64,000 bases of DNA from an uncultured Oceanospirillaceae bacterium (GCA_913057435.1 CAJXNY010000028.1:1-64000), one strand, 5' to 3'; positions 20,443 through 30,887 are shown, counted from the first letter of the stretch. The notes: generated by a model from the sequence alone, not told the origin. Numbers and translations are program-made.

Positions 20443-20898
20443 TTAGTGTGCGGACTGCTGAACCGCTTGATAGAGTGACGTTGGAGTGTCGCAGGCCCGT
20501 AGAATGTCCCTGAATTCTGCCCGGCTGAAGTTTTCTGCCAGCGAGGCCAGAGTATTCAGGTGCTGCTCGCAGGCATCTTCGGGTACCGTCAGAATAAAGA
20601 GCAAATCAACAGGTTTATTATCAATGGCATCGAAGTCAATTGGGGTGTCCAGTTTGATCAGATAGCCCAGTGCTTCGTTGCAATTGCTCAGCCGGCAGTG
20701 AGGGATGGCAACGCCTTCGCCAATACCGGTGCTGCCCAGCCGTTCACGGCTTACCAGGCCGGAGAAAATATCATCGGCTTCCAGAGGTGGATTTTGTGCG
20801 GCAATGGCTTGGCTGGCCATTTCCAGAATACGTTTTTTGCTACCACCCTCAAGGCCGCAAAGGGCTCTTGAGGGGGAGATCAGGTCAGTAATCGTCAT
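20443..20898 (-). CDS. ptsN: nitrogen PTS EIIA component PtsN
   Basis: 151 aa. The phosphorylated His is His67 in GVAIPHCRL. The phosphorylation state of PtsN regulates K+ uptake and other targets rather than sugar transport. It sits between hpf and rapZ, the normal order for rpoN operons. Confidence 0.95.
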   Translation of the reverse strand: MTITDLISPSRALCGLEGGSKKRILEMASQAIAAQNPPLEADDIFSGLVSRERLGSTGIGEGVAIPHCRLSNCNEALGYLIKLDTPIDFDAIDNKPVDLLFILTVPEDACEQHLNTLASLAENFSRAEFRDILRACDTPTSLYQAVQQSAH

Positions 20899-20916
20899 CG
20901 GGTGATGCGGATACGC

Positions 20917-21207
20917 TTATTTGTGGGCTTTGAGTTTTTCTTTATGTTTGATGATCTGGCGATCGAGTTTATCGATCAGACCATCAATTGAGGCGTACAT
21001 ATTGTCGTTTTCATTGGTGGCGAATATCTGGCCGCCGGCAACATGTAGGTCGGCTTCCGCCTGCTGTCGCTGCTTTTCTACGCTGAGGGTCACCTGAACA
21101 TTGGTGATATTGTCGAAATGGCGTTCCAGTTTTTCGAATTTCGTATGCACATATTCACTTAGTGCTTCAGTCAATTCGACATGGTGTCCAGTGATGTTAA
21201 TCTGCAT
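20917..21207 (-). CDS. hpf: ribosome hibernation-promoting factor (short HPF)
   Basis: 96 aa from ATG 21207 (MQINITGHHVELTEAL); AGGAG lies 7 nt upstream. A frame extension to 21279 overlaps rpoN and should be ignored. It is the short HPF/YfiA type without the dimerisation tail, so 100S formation would need RMF. It binds the 30S decoding region in stationary phase. Confidence 0.95.
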   Translation of the reverse strand: MQINITGHHVELTEALSEYVHTKFEKLERHFDNITNVQVTLSVEKQRQQAEADLHVAGGQIFATNENDNMYASIDGLIDKLDRQIIKHKEKLKAHK

Positions 21208-21256
21208 AGTTTTCTCCTGGTTACAGCGACGATTTCTCGTCATAGTTTCGTAGTCA

Positions 21257-22771
21257 TTAAACCAGACGCTTACGCTCATTAGAAGGCGGAATTGCTATCG
21301 CCTCACGATATTTGGCGATGGTACGTCGAGCGACCTTGATACCCTGTTCATCTAGCAATTGCGCGATCTTATTGTCACTCAATGGCTTAGCCGGGTTTTC
21401 GGCGGCCACCAGTTTCTTGATTACTGCCCGAATTGCAGTGGATGACGCAGCTCCTCCGTCAGCAGTACTGACATGGCTGGAGAAGAAATACTTAAGTTCA
21501 AATATGCCCCGCGGGGTATGCATAAATTTCTGCGTAGTTACACGGGAGATGGTGGACTCGTGCATTTCTACCGCTTCGGCGATGTCATGCAGTACCATCG
21601 GTTTCATGGCTTCTTCGCCATAATCCAGAAAATCACTCTGTCGGGCGACGATCTCGCGAGCGACCTTTAACAGGGTTTCATTGCGGCTGAGCAGGCTTTT
21701 GATAAACCACCGCGCCTCCTGCAGGTGATTCTTCAAATAGGTGTTATCAGCGCTGTTATCGGCGCGACGGATCAGATCAGCATAACTGCTGTTGACGCGC
21801 AGTCGAGGTGCAATGTCCGGATTCAGGTTAACGGTCCAGAAGCCTTTTACTTTCTCGACAATCACATCAGGGATAACGTATTCAGCCTTGCCCGAGGCAA
21901 TCATGGCACCCGGTTTAGGATTCAGGGTTTGAATCAGGCTGATAACCTGCTGCAACTGCGTCTCCTTCATGCGGGTTTTACGCATCAGAGTACGGTAATC
22001 GCGGCTGCCAAGCAGGGGCAGGTACTGGTCAACCAGCTTGAGGGCTTCTTTGCGCAGCGGGATGCTGGCGGCAAGCTGTACCAGCTGCAGGCGTAAGCAT
22101 TCGCTCAGGTCTCGAGCGGCGATACCCGCGGGGTCAAATTGTTGTACCCGGTGCAATACGGCTTCGACTTCATCCAGCTCCAGCTCGCCCATTTGCTCCG
22201 GCTGGCTTTGGCGAAAGTGCTCATGAATGTCTTCGAGAGTGACGGTCAGATAACCGTCTGGCGTAATACCGTCGATGATGGCCGTGGCAATGGCCTGGTC
22301 GATATCGCTCATCGGGGTCAGGTTGAGCTGCCAGAGCAAGTGATCTTGCAGGGTTTCTTCGGCGCTGTCGTTATCCTGCGGCATTTCCATGGCGTCACTG
22401 CTGGCAGGCCCGGCTGAACTCTGGAAGGTGTCTTCCCAGCTGCTATCGATTCCCAGTTCATCAGGGATATCGTCCTGCCATTTATCCTCTGCCTGAGGGG
22501 CGTCATCACTCTCATTCGACGCGCTGGCGGTAACCGTCTCGGGCTCCACCTCGCCTTTGGGGGTGACCTGCTCGGCTGCTTCGTTGCCGCTATCAGCGCC
22601 GGGCGCTTCCTGATCATCCTCGCTGGTTTCCAGCAGTGGGTTGCTGTCCAGGGCTTCCTGGATCTCCTGCTGAAGGTCCAGCGTCGAGAGCTGAAGCAGA
22701 CGGATAGCCTGCTGCAGCTGAGGGGTCATGGTCAGGTGCTGGCCAATTTTGAGTTGCAATGACTGTTTCAT
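21257..22771 (-). CDS. rpoN: RNA polymerase sigma-54 factor
   Basis: 504 aa. Region I, rich in Gln/Leu ([20 protein letters not shown]), is residues 7-26; an acidic region II (about 50-125) follows; the core-binding domain, the HTH and the RpoN box [10 protein letters not shown] (481-490) read the -24 element. It needs AAA+ activators to start transcription. 50 bp before hpf. Confidence 0.97.
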   Translation of the reverse strand: MKQSLQLKIGQHLTMTPQLQQAIRLLQLSTLDLQQEIQEALDSNPLLETSEDDQEAPGADSGNEAAEQVTPKGEVEPETVTASASNESDDAPQAEDKWQDDIPDELGIDSSWEDTFQSSAGPASSDAMEMPQDNDSAEETLQDHLLWQLNLTPMSDIDQAIATAIIDGITPDGYLTVTLEDIHEHFRQSQPEQMGELELDEVEAVLHRVQQFDPAGIAARDLSECLRLQLVQLAASIPLRKEALKLVDQYLPLLGSRDYRTLMRKTRMKETQLQQVISLIQTLNPKPGAMIASGKAEYVIPDVIVEKVKGFWTVNLNPDIAPRLRVNSSYADLIRRADNSADNTYLKNHLQEARWFIKSLLSRNETLLKVAREIVARQSDFLDYGEEAMKPMVLHDIAEAVEMHESTISRVTTQKFMHTPRGIFELKYFFSSHVSTADGGAASSTAIRAVIKKLVAAENPAKPLSDNKIAQLLDEQGIKVARRTIAKYREAIAIPPSNERKRLV

Positions 22772-22820
22772 AGAACGCTGTGCTTAATCCTGTCCGCAAT
22801 GTCCTGAAGGTAGGGTGATC

Positions 22821-23546
22821 TCAAAGCTGGAACTGTTCACCAAGGTAGGCTTTACGTACTGCCTCGTTTGCCATAATGGCATCTGGACTGCCGTTTGCAA
22901 GAATAACGCCTTCGCTGACGATGTAGGCTTGCTCACAGATGTCGAGGGTCTCTCTTACATTATGGTCGGTGATCAGGATACCGATACCCCTTTCTTGCAG
23001 GTGTTTTACGGTTGCCTTGATATCATTTACGGAAATGGGGTCGACTCCGGCGAAGGGCTCATCCAGCAGGATGAAATCAGGCTCAGTCGCCAGTGCTCGA
23101 GCGATCTCGACCCGGCGCCGTTCACCGCCTGATAATGCCATGCCCATACTGTTTCGGATATGGGTAATATGAAACTCTTCCAGTAACTCGTCGCGCTTTT
23201 GCTGTTGCTGGGTACGGGTCAGGTCTTTACGGGTCTCCAGAATAGCCATCAGGTTGTCGCTGACACTGAGTTTGCGAAATATTGATGCTTCCTGTGGCAG
23301 GTAACCAATCCCACAACGCGCGCGGCCATGCATCGGTAGCTGGGTGATGTCCTTATCGTTAATTCGGACCTGGCCCTTGTCTGCCGGTATCAGGCCGACA
23401 ATCATATAGAAGCAGGTAGTCTTACCTGCACCGTTGGGGCCGAGCAGGCCAACGACCTGGCCTTTATTAATGGTAATGGAGACATCTTTAACCACCTCGC
23501 GGCCACGATACTGCTTAGCCAGGTGTTGTGCTTGCAGGCTACTCAT
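22821..23546 (-). CDS. lptB: LPS export ABC transporter ATPase LptB
   Basis: 241 aa. Walker [10 protein letters not shown], signature [15 protein letters not shown], Walker [11 protein letters not shown]. LptB powers LptFG to extract LPS and push it along LptC-LptA-LptD. The ATG overlaps lptA by 8 bp. lptFG are elsewhere. Confidence 0.97.
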   Translation of the reverse strand: MSSLQAQHLAKQYRGREVVKDVSITINKGQVVGLLGPNGAGKTTCFYMIVGLIPADKGQVRINDKDITQLPMHGRARCGIGYLPQEASIFRKLSVSDNLMAILETRKDLTRTQQQQKRDELLEEFHITHIRNSMGMALSGGERRRVEIARALATEPDFILLDEPFAGVDPISVNDIKATVKHLQERGIGILITDHNVRETLDICEQAYIVSEGVILANGSPDAIMANEAVRKAYLGEQFQL

Positions 23547-24054
23547 CTGCTGTTTTAGCCTTCGGCTGAATCACCATCTGAACCCGGCCTTTACCTTCTT
23601 TTCCGCCGAAGGCATTTACGATGGCGCGTTTGATATTGTAAACAATGCGCTCGCCACTGAAATGGTCTTTGCCTTGCTGCACTTTGCCGTTACCGGAGAT
23701 CGTCAGACTCTGCTCTTTGATTTCATACTCGAGCTGGCGGCCCCAGGCATCAGTCCAGGGCTGTTCTGCCGCGGGTTTCTGGCGAAAGTGGGCAGCTGTA
23801 CGGGTGCCGGTAGCGACCATGCGGTCGATATCACCATTGGAGCGGTACAGTTGGACCTCTTCGGCCTCAATCTGTAGCGTACCCTGGCGAATGGTCACGT
23901 CGCCTTTGTAATGGGTGATCCCGGTTGTATCATCGATCCGGGCGCTATCTGCGCTGATGTGGATTGGCTTGGCGCGGTCTTCAGGCAGCGCCTGGCTCTG
24001 GCCGCTGAGTAGCAGTGCTGTCAGTGCCAGTAATGGCGTAAGTTTATTTTTCAT
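23539..24054 (-). CDS. lptA: LPS bridge protein LptA
   Basis: 171 aa. Signal peptide of about 22 residues (ends SQALP), then the OstA-fold repeat: [23 protein letters not shown] is typical in its parts ISADSARID and THYKGDVTI. It forms the periplasmic bridge carrying LPS from LptC to LptD. Overlaps lptC by 11 bp and lptB by 8 bp. Confidence 0.94.
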   Translation of the reverse strand: MKNKLTPLLALTALLLSGQSQALPEDRAKPIHISADSARIDDTTGITHYKGDVTIRQGTLQIEAEEVQLYRSNGDIDRMVATGTRTAAHFRQKPAAEQPWTDAWGRQLEYEIKEQSLTISGNGKVQQGKDHFSGERIVYNIKRAIVNAFGGKEGKGRVQMVIQPKAKTADE

Positions 24055-24601
24055 TGTTATGCAGCCCTTTTACCTCTGAGAGCAGGTCGATCTGACCCTT
24101 CGCCAGGTCAGCCTTGAGGCCGACGGCAGTGATACGGTGTCCAGGGGTCAGAAAAGCGACTGGTGCGCTGGTTTCTGCCTGGTTCTGTTGCGGGTAGTAG
24201 GTCATACGTTCGCTGCTCAGCTGCTGAGTCTCGCCTGTGGTGGGTTTGTTGTATAACTTTACCGCACCGTGCAGGTCGAGTCGTTGCTGACTGTCATCCA
24301 TCTGGCCGTTCTGTGCATTGATGCTCATCTGGCCACTGCCCGCAACATTACGCTGTAGCGAGGGGAGGGTGAAGTAGTTACTGCCCTGGCGGTGTTCCAT
24401 GCGACTGGCACTGAGCGCCTGCTCAACCTGGCCGGTTGGGCTGTACTCCACCACCGTTGCGCCTTTCATAAAGCTGTCGATACCCGCATCGGAGGGCGTG
24501 CCGCTAAGGCGCTCTGATGGTGTATTGCCTGCACCCCAGTACAACAGGATGGGAATCAGCAATAGAGCGGCCAGTAATAGCCGGATGCGAGTACGGCCCA
24601 T
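24044..24601 (-). CDS. lptC: LPS export protein LptC
   Basis: 185 aa. One N-terminal membrane helix (LLLAALLLIPILLYWG) anchors a periplasmic OstA-like domain that takes LPS from LptBFG and hands it to LptA. Its first base is shared with the stop of kdsC, so the two are coupled. Confidence 0.92.
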   Translation of the reverse strand: MGRTRIRLLLAALLLIPILLYWGAGNTPSERLSGTPSDAGIDSFMKGATVVEYSPTGQVEQALSASRMEHRQGSNYFTLPSLQRNVAGSGQMSINAQNGQMDDSQQRLDLHGAVKLYNKPTTGETQQLSSERMTYYPQQNQAETSAPVAFLTPGHRITAVGLKADLAKGQIDLLSEVKGLHNNEK

Positions 24602-25146
24602 CAGAGATAGTCTTCCAGCAGGCGTTCCAGCTTGCCTTGTGCCTGCAGGATCAGCTCGCAGAATTCACGGCCAGCGCCTTCACCGCCCCGGCGCATACTG
24701 ACCCAGTCAGCATGCTGCTGCACCAGTGGGTGGCCATTGGGTACGCAGGCGCCAAAGGCCGCTGCCCGGATAGCACTCAGGTCGGGCAGGTCATCGCCAA
24801 TATAGGCCGTTGACTCAGCATTGTGACCACTGCGCTGCCACAACTCCTGCAATGCTGTCAGTTTGTCTTCACGGCCCTGTTCCAGCCAGGTAATGCCCAG
24901 TGCACGGGCGCGCTGTTCAACCTGAGGAGAGCGGCGGCCGGTAATGATGGCAGATTCAATGCCTGCGCGTTGCAACAGTTTTATGCCCAGGCCATCGAGG
25001 GTATTGAACTGTTTAACCTCCTGGCCATCAGCGGTAAACAGTAACTGGCCACTGGTCAGAATGCCGTCGACATCAAATACAGCCAGCCGGACAGGTTTCA
25101 GTTTGGGCAGTAACGCGGTATCAATTTCGGTGTACCAGTTGCTCAT
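24601..25146 (-). CDS. kdsC: 3-deoxy-D-manno-octulosonate 8-phosphate phosphatase
   Basis: 181 aa. HAD-family motif I FDVDGILT (catalytic Asp25 and Asp27), motif IV YIGDDLPDLSAI. It removes phosphate from Kdo-8-P to give Kdo for the LPS inner core. The start shares one base with the stop of kdsD. Confidence 0.95.
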   Translation of the reverse strand: MSNWYTEIDTALLPKLKPVRLAVFDVDGILTSGQLLFTADGQEVKQFNTLDGLGIKLLQRAGIESAIITGRRSPQVEQRARALGITWLEQGREDKLTALQELWQRSGHNAESTAYIGDDLPDLSAIRAAAFGACVPNGHPLVQQHADWVSMRRGGEGAGREFCELILQAQGKLERLLEDYL

Positions 25147-26120
25147 CAGATCACTCCTGCTTTGAGCATATCGTGCATGTTCAATGCACCAATCGGGGCC
25201 TGCTGATCATTCACGACAATCAGGGCGTTGATCTTGCGTTCCTGCATGATACGTACCGCTTCAGCTGCCAGAATATCAGCTTTGATCGTGGTGCAGTTAG
25301 CCGTCATCGCCGCTGCCATCGGGGTATTCTTCAGATCGATATCCTGATCGATGACCCGGCGCAGATCGCCATCGGTAAAGATACCACTGAGGATGCCTCG
25401 ATCATTTACGACAGCGGTCATACCTAATCGTTTCTGGGTGACTACCATGAGTGCGTCATGCAATAGCGTGCTTTCGCTGACCAGTGGTACATCCTGGCCA
25501 GTGTGCATAATATGCTCAACCTTGAGCAGCAGGCGACGTCCCAGACTGCCGCCCGGGTGGGAAAAGGCAAAGTCTTCTGCGCCAAATCCGCGCGCTTCGA
25601 GTAATGCGATTGCCAGCGCATCGCCCAGCACCAGCTGTGTTGTCGTACTGGACGTCGGTGCCAGGTTAAGTGGGCAGGCTTCCTTGTCGACACCGATATG
25701 CAGGTTGGCTTCGGCTGAGGTAGACAGTGTTGAGTTTTCGTTGGCGGTAATGCTGATCAGCGGTGTATTCATCCGTTTGAGCAGCGGCAGAATGGTGACT
25801 ACCTCGCCGGTTTCGCCGGAATTGGACAGCGCCAGCACCACATCGTTACCCGTGATCATCCCCATATCACCATGGCTGGCTTCACCTGGGTGTACAAAAA
25901 ACGAGGGTGTACCAGTGCTGGCCAGGGTGGCAGCAATTTTTTTACCGATGTGTCCTGATTTGCCCATCCCTGTGACAATGACACGGCCCTTGCAATGCAG
26001 CATCAGCTCGCAAGCTTTGACAAAATCTCCGTTAAGGTGTTGACGGAGGGCACTGACAGCTTCACTTTCCAGGGTAATGGTGCGTGTTGCTGAGGCAATA
26101 AAGTCGATTGTATCGTTCAT
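25146..26120 (-). CDS. kdsD: D-arabinose 5-phosphate isomerase
   Basis: 324 aa. The N-terminal SIS domain (GMGKSGHIGKKIAAT, PGEASHGDMG) carries out Ru5P to A5P isomerisation. Two CBS domains follow (about 205-324). A5P is the first precursor of Kdo. Between yrbG and kdsC in the usual Kdo/LPS-transport operon. Confidence 0.95.
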   Translation of the reverse strand: MNDTIDFIASATRTITLESEAVSALRQHLNGDFVKACELMLHCKGRVIVTGMGKSGHIGKKIAATLASTGTPSFFVHPGEASHGDMGMITGNDVVLALSNSGETGEVVTILPLLKRMNTPLISITANENSTLSTSAEANLHIGVDKEACPLNLAPTSSTTTQLVLGDALAIALLEARGFGAEDFAFSHPGGSLGRRLLLKVEHIMHTGQDVPLVSESTLLHDALMVVTQKRLGMTAVVNDRGILSGIFTDGDLRRVIDQDIDLKNTPMAAAMTANCTTIKADILAAEAVRIMQERKINALIVVNDQQAPIGALNMHDMLKAGVI

Positions 26121-26146
26121 AGTTGAGCTGGAGTCTCAGGCGCTGA

Positions 26147-27100
26147 TTAAACGTTCATGATATAGAGCAGGGCCAGATAGCCCGCATAGCCTGCTGCCAG
26201 TACGCCACCTTGGAATCGATTGATGGTGCGTGGACGTTGCAGTAATGCAAAGACTGCCAGCAACAAGGTGAATGCCAGCATAATGGCGTAGTCACGGCTC
26301 AGTACCAGGGAGTCCAGTTCAATCGGAGCGACCAGGCCTGGAATGGCCATCACTGCCGCCAGGTTGAAAATATTGGAGCCGACAACCGCCCCAATCGCGA
26401 TATCGTGGTGGTTTTTCAGAGCACTGGCGACCGACGCTGCCAGTTCAGGCAGGCTGGTGCCGATCGCGACAATCGTCAGGCCGATGACCAGATCGCTGAC
26501 ACCTAAGGCGGTGGCTATTTCTGTTGCCCCCCAGACCAGCATGCGGGAGCTGACAATCAACAGACCAAGTCCGATGACCAGTGTCAGTATGGCTTTACCT
26601 GTCGACATCTGCGGGATTTCTTCAGCTTCTTCGGCGACGCTGTCATCGCCAGCGTTGCGCTGAAAGCGGCGGAACATGTACAAACTGGCGAACAGAGCAA
26701 TAAACAGAAGGATGCTGTCGATCATCGCCAGACGCAGATCAAACAGTAAAATGCCCGCCAGTATGGTAACGGCGATCATGACTGGGATTTCCTGGCGTAT
26801 CACGCCTGATTTGACCGGCAGGGGGGCTATTAACGCAGTAATACCTAAGACCATCGCGACATTGGCAATGTTGGAACCCAGCGCGTTACCGACAGCGAGG
26901 TCGCCGGAGTCGGATATCGTGGCCATGATAGACACCAGAATTTCCGGGGCTGAAGTGCCAAAAGCGACAATCGTCAGACCAATAAGTAAAGGTGACATGC
27001 CAAAGTTGCGTGCGGTTGCTGCGGCGCCATTAACGAAATGGTCGGCGCTCCAGACAAGGAGAGCCAGGCCAGCAAGTAGTGCCAGAATCGGATAAAGCAT
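26147..27100 (-). CDS. yrbG: YrbG-type calcium/sodium antiporter
   Basis: 317 aa with about ten membrane helices in two inverted halves. The alpha repeats GNALGSNIANVAMVLG (first half) and GAVVGSNIFNLAAVM (second half) are those of Ca2+/cation antiporters. First gene of the minus-strand kds/lpt/rpoN unit. Confidence 0.93.
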   Translation of the reverse strand: MLYPILALLAGLALLVWSADHFVNGAAATARNFGMSPLLIGLTIVAFGTSAPEILVSIMATISDSGDLAVGNALGSNIANVAMVLGITALIAPLPVKSGVIRQEIPVMIAVTILAGILLFDLRLAMIDSILLFIALFASLYMFRRFQRNAGDDSVAEEAEEIPQMSTGKAILTLVIGLGLLIVSSRMLVWGATEIATALGVSDLVIGLTIVAIGTSLPELAASVASALKNHHDIAIGAVVGSNIFNLAAVMAIPGLVAPIELDSLVLSRDYAIMLAFTLLLAVFALLQRPRTINRFQGGVLAAGYAGYLALLYIMNV

Positions 27101-27518
27101 GATGGGCTGATGATCCTCAGGGTAGCGTATGCGGGAAAGCCGCTATTTAAACAGAATGACAGGTTGGGTCAATCTCTGCGTGCGTTGGTGTCAGTTAAGC
27201 ATTACTGTCGCGGGCAGATATTTACAGCTTATTTACTCGGTGATAGCGATAATTAGGCGTCAGGAGAATCGCCTGATCAGGCCGGGTTCATCCATATCGA
27301 CTACAGTATTGCAGTCCGAAATATAGTAGTTGTGCCGCATAAAGGTTGCTGCGGTTCATGTTTGGTCTTGTAATTGCTATAATCTGCGCCCTTTTGGGCC
27401 CGCCTGTTCGAACGGGGTTTCAGCGGCGGTTCTGGGAGTTCTCCGGCAGCCGAGATGCAGAGCGCATTTCTAATAAGGTAATTGGCCGTCTTATGTTCCC
27501 TAAACACCTGTGTGCGAC
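27101..27518. promoter_or_regulatory. divergent yrbG/mlaF intergenic region
   Basis: 418 bp with no gene. Minus strand: TTGACC (27172-27167), 16 nt, TTAAAT (27150-27145) is a plausible sigma-70 promoter for yrbG and the operon behind it. Plus strand: see the mlaF promoter entry. Short hairpins follow the plus-strand start point (GCCC/GGGC near 27388-27400). Confidence 0.45.
27355..27383 (+). promoter_or_regulatory. extended -10 promoter for the mla operon
   Basis: TATAAT at 27378-27383 preceded by TGC (extended -10 TGN). The -35 position, 17 nt upstream, reads TTCATG (27355-27360), a partial match. Transcription would start near 27390, leaving a leader of about 130 nt before mlaF. Confidence 0.65.
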
Positions 27519-28337
27519 ATGACTCAGTTGGACGATATTATAATTGATATACGTGGCCTGACTTTCTACCGCGGCGAGAGAGCGATCTTTCGTGATGTAG
27601 ATATTCAGGTACCGCGGGGCAAGATAACGGCAATTATGGGGCCTTCGGGTACCGGTAAAACGACCTTGCTCAAACTGATCGGTGGTCAGTTAAAGCCCGA
27701 CAGTGGTGAAATTCTGCTCGATGGACAGAATGTTCCGAACCTGGGGCGCCGGGCGCTGTTTCGGATCCGTGAGCGGATGGGCATGCTATTCCAGAGCGGT
27801 GCCTTGTTCACGGACATGTCTGTGTATGAAAACGTTGCTTTTCCGCTGCGGGTGCATACCAGACTGCCGGAAGAGATGGTCCGTGATCTGGTGTTGATGA
27901 AGTTGCAGGCCGTGGGTTTGCGCGGTGCCCGTGATCTGATGCCCAGCGAGCTGTCCGGTGGCATGGCCCGGCGCGTAGCGCTGGCCCGAGCGATCGCACT
28001 GGACCCGGATGTGCTGATGTATGACGAGCCGTTCACCGGTCAGGACCCGATCGCAATGGGGGTGCTGGTGAACCTGATCAAACGATTGAATGAAGCGACG
28101 GGACACACCAGTATTATTGTCTCCCACGATATTCAGGAAACCATGGGCATTGCGGACCGTATCTATATTCTGGCCGATGGCGGGGTGATTGCTCAGGGCT
28201 CACCGGAGCAGTTGATGGCAGAAAACTCACCCCAGGTGAAGCAGTTCATTGACGGTTTGCCGGATGGCCCTGTGCCGTTCCACTTTCCGGCGGATGACTA
28301 TCAATCGGACTTGATGCTGGGGCTGAACAATGGTTGA
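27519..28337 (+). CDS. mlaF: phospholipid transport ABC ATPase MlaF
   Basis: 272 aa from ATG 27519 (MTQLDDIII); an in-frame GTG at 27510 is an alternative, and neither has a clear ribosome binding site. Walker [10 protein letters not shown], signature [14 protein letters not shown], Walker [11 protein letters not shown]. MlaF with MlaB and MlaE drives lipid movement through the MlaD ring, keeping outer-membrane asymmetry. Confidence 0.95.
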   Translation: MTQLDDIIIDIRGLTFYRGERAIFRDVDIQVPRGKITAIMGPSGTGKTTLLKLIGGQLKPDSGEILLDGQNVPNLGRRALFRIRERMGMLFQSGALFTDMSVYENVAFPLRVHTRLPEEMVRDLVLMKLQAVGLRGARDLMPSELSGGMARRVALARAIALDPDVLMYDEPFTGQDPIAMGVLVNLIKRLNEATGHTSIIVSHDIQETMGIADRIYILADGGVIAQGSPEQLMAENSPQVKQFIDGLPDGPVPFHFPADDYQSDLMLGLNNG

Positions 28338-29112
28338 GTTTATTGCAGCGACAGGCCGGGCAGGGCTTAACCGGGTTGCAGCCTTTGGCCGAGCCGCTAT
28401 TTTTTTGATGCAGTCTCTGGTGGCGCGGCCTGCGCCACTGCATATGTTGCCGCTGCTGTTGCGCCAGATCTATGTCGTGGGCGTGCAGTCGCTGATTATT
28501 ATTATAGTCTCCGGGCTGTTTATCGGCATGGTGCTGGGTCTGCAGGGGTATACCATTCTGGTGGCCTATGGCTCTGAGCAGGCAGTAGGGCAGATGGTTG
28601 CGCTCAGTCTGGTGCGTGAGCTGGCACCGGTGGTTACAGCGCTGCTGTTCGCCGGGCGAGCCGGTTCGGCTCTGACCGCAGAAATAGGCCTGATGAAAGC
28701 CACCGAGCAGCTGGCCAGCCTGGAGATGATAGGTGTTGACCCGCTGCGCCGGATTGTTGCACCACGCTTCTGGGCCGGCTTCCTCTGTTTACCCATCCTG
28801 TCGGCGGTGTTTGCGCTGGTTGGTGTCTACGGTGGCGCGCTGGTCGGAGTTGAATGGCTGGGTATCTACGAAGGTTCGTTCTGGGCCAACATGCAGAACT
28901 CGGTAGATTTCTTTGACGATGTACTCAACGGCTGTATTAAAGCGGTTGTGTTTGGATTTGTAGTGACCTGGATTGCGGTCTATCAGGGGTATGATTCTGT
29001 ACCAACCTCTGAAGGAATCAGCCAGGCGACTACGCGAACTGTTGTTTATGCCTCGCTGGCGGTACTTGGGCTGGACTTTGTACTGACTGCTTTGATGTTT
29101 GGAGACCTCTGA
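28330..29112 (+). CDS. mlaE: phospholipid transport permease MlaE
   Basis: 260 aa with five to six hydrophobic segments. The conserved coupling stretch [20 protein letters not shown] occupies the middle. It forms the membrane dimer between MlaF and MlaD. Overlaps mlaF by 8 bp. Confidence 0.95.
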   Translation: MVEFIAATGRAGLNRVAAFGRAAIFLMQSLVARPAPLHMLPLLLRQIYVVGVQSLIIIIVSGLFIGMVLGLQGYTILVAYGSEQAVGQMVALSLVRELAPVVTALLFAGRAGSALTAEIGLMKATEQLASLEMIGVDPLRRIVAPRFWAGFLCLPILSAVFALVGVYGGALVGVEWLGIYEGSFWANMQNSVDFFDDVLNGCIKAVVFGFVVTWIAVYQGYDSVPTSEGISQATTRTVVYASLAVLGLDFVLTALMFGDL

Positions 29113-29115
29113 TTT

Positions 29116-29574
29116 ATGCGTTTACGGATGATGGAAATAAGTGTGGGTGCTTTCCTGATTGCAGGCGCACTGGCATTGCTAATGCTGGCACTGAACGTCA
29201 GTGGGCTGAGTCTGTCTGAGACTAAACAGAGCTATACGCTATATGCACGTTTTGAAAACATTGGTGGGCTGACACCGCGTTCCAAAGTGACCATGTCGGG
29301 TGTACTGGTGGGTAAAGTTGTCAACATCAGTCTTGACCCCGAACAGCTGATGGCATTAGTCGAGATGGAAATTGATACTGATGTTAACTTTCTCTCTGTG
29401 GACAGTTCGGCCAGTATCCTGACGGCGGGTTTGCTGGGGGAGAAATACATCGGCGTGTCGCCAGGGGCGGAAGATGAAATGCTCAAAAACGGTGATGTGT
29501 TTGAAGATACCCAGTCAGCACTCGTACTGGAAGAGCTGGTGGGCAAGTTCCTGTTTAATCAGGCAAGCGACTAA
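29116..29574 (+). CDS. mlaD: MCE-domain protein MlaD
   Basis: 152 aa. An N-terminal membrane helix (about 10-30) and one MCE domain (FENIGGLTPRSKVTMSG, GLLGEKYIGVSPG). It forms the periplasmic hexameric lipid channel on MlaE. The length is normal. 3 bp after mlaE. Confidence 0.94.
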   Translation: MRLRMMEISVGAFLIAGALALLMLALNVSGLSLSETKQSYTLYARFENIGGLTPRSKVTMSGVLVGKVVNISLDPEQLMALVEMEIDTDVNFLSVDSSASILTAGLLGEKYIGVSPGAEDEMLKNGDVFEDTQSALVLEELVGKFLFNQASD

Positions 29575-29591
29575 CTGAGGGGAAAACGATA

Positions 29592-30221
29592 ATGCAGATG
29601 TTAATCCGTAGTTTCTTTGCGTTCTGGTTGATGCTGGCAGCAGGCTTTGCCCAGGCTGGCTGGGATGAGGCGGCTGTGATCGTTGATGACACCACCCGCA
29701 ATGTTCTGGCTGTGCTGGATGATGAAAGCATGAAAGAGGAAGCCCGGTTTGGTGACTTGCTGAATGAAGTCGATCGTGTGCTGACACCGGTGGTTGATTT
29801 TGACTACATCGCCAAGCGGGTGATGGGCAAATATTATCGCCGTGCTAATACCCAGCAGCGGGAGCAGTTTAGCGGTGTATTCAAAACGACCCTGCTGAAA
29901 ACCTATGCCCGTGCCCTGGTGGGCTTCCAGATTGAGAGTTACCGTCTGGCCAAGCCAGCCAAGGAAAGCCCGGATGCAAATAAGCAGGCGATCTCGGTGG
30001 TGGTGAAATCGGCTAACGGTACTGAATTTACCCTGGTGTATTTTATGCTCAAGCGGGATGACCGCTGGACCCTGGTGAATGCGTCGCTGGATGGTATTAA
30101 CCTGCGACTGACCTTTAAAAATCAGTTTGCCAACATGGCTCAGGAACAGCGTGGCAAGGTTGGCGCGGTTATTACCAGCTGGCGGAAGCAGGTCGAAATC
30201 ACTGCCGGACAGGACAGCTGA
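29592..30221 (+). CDS. mlaC: periplasmic phospholipid carrier MlaC
   Basis: 209 aa. Signal peptide (cleavage after FAQA), then the Ttg2/MlaC fold with the blocks DFDYIAKRVMGKYYR and WTLVNASLDGINL. It shuttles phospholipid between MlaD and the outer-membrane MlaA complex, which is not in this window. AGGGGA lies before the ATG. Its last base is the first of mlaB. Confidence 0.94.
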   Translation: MQMLIRSFFAFWLMLAAGFAQAGWDEAAVIVDDTTRNVLAVLDDESMKEEARFGDLLNEVDRVLTPVVDFDYIAKRVMGKYYRRANTQQREQFSGVFKTTLLKTYARALVGFQIESYRLAKPAKESPDANKQAISVVVKSANGTEFTLVYFMLKRDDRWTLVNASLDGINLRLTFKNQFANMAQEQRGKVGAVITSWRKQVEITAGQDS

Positions 30222-30550
30222 TGCACAGTGCAGAAGTCAAACGGCTGGATGCGCACCAGCTGACGCTGGCCGGTGAGTTGACATTTCGTACGGTGGTAAC
30301 GGTACGTAACATGCTGGAAACTGAACTGCGCGGGGCCATTGGTCACCAGATTATCAGTCTGGCGGATGTGGGTCCGGCTGACAGTAGCGCATTGTCGTTA
30401 TGGCTGTGCCTGCAGCGTTGGGCGCGGTGCCAGCAAGTGGAGCTTCAGGTGGTTGATGTCCCTGATGATATTAAAGCGCTGGGGCGGCTGGTAGGTATGG
30501 ACCGCCGCTGGGCGCATGCCGGTCTAGAAGGGGCGTGCCTGAAGCTATAA
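30221..30550 (+). CDS. mlaB: STAS-domain protein MlaB
   Basis: 109 aa, a single STAS domain (VDVP and the DSSALSLWL loop). It binds MlaF on the cytoplasmic side and stabilises the ATPase dimer. Coupled to mlaC by a one-base overlap. Confidence 0.88.
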   Translation: MHSAEVKRLDAHQLTLAGELTFRTVVTVRNMLETELRGAIGHQIISLADVGPADSSALSLWLCLQRWARCQQVELQVVDVPDDIKALGRLVGMDRRWAHAGLEGACLKL

Positions 30551-30567
30551 GTCTTTTAAGGTATGCA

Positions 30568-30603
30568 GGTGCGTTGCGACGCACCATGGGGCCCGTTACG
30601 GGC
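30568..30603 (+). other. twin RNA hairpins between mlaB and ibaG
   Basis: Hairpin 1: GGTGCGT/ACGCACC (30568-30585) with the UNCG-type loop TGCG. Hairpin 2: GCCCG/CGGGC (30591-30603) with loop TTA. No T-run follows, so these look like processing or stability elements rather than a terminator. Confidence 0.55.
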
Positions 30604-30644
30604 GAATAGCATTACGTACAATTTTGACAATTATGGAGTCCGGC

Positions 30645-30887
30645 ATGGGTGCTGATGAAGTAAAGCAGATTATTGAAAATGGCCTGGAAGGCTGTACTGC
30701 TCATACAGCGGGAGAAGGCTGTGATTTCCAGGTGACCGTTGTTGGCGACCTGTTTGAAGGGCTGGCACCTGTTAAAAAGCAGCAGCTGGTGTATAAGTGC
30801 CTGAATGAGCACATTGTAAATGGCACTATTCATGCGCTGACCATCAAGGCGTACACTCCGGCACAGTGGCAAGCACTGCAAAGCTGA
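30645..30887 (+). CDS. ibaG: BolA-family protein IbaG
   Basis: 80 aa from ATG 30645, where GGAG lies 8 nt upstream; starts at 30624 or 30633 are less likely. BolA-type fold with GCDFQVTVVGDLFEGL and the C-terminal HALTIKAYTPAQW. It pairs with monothiol glutaredoxins in Fe-S handling. Between mlaB and murA, as in many gammaproteobacteria. Confidence 0.9.
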   Translation: MGADEVKQIIENGLEGCTAHTAGEGCDFQVTVVGDLFEGLAPVKKQQLVYKCLNEHIVNGTIHALTIKAYTPAQWQALQS

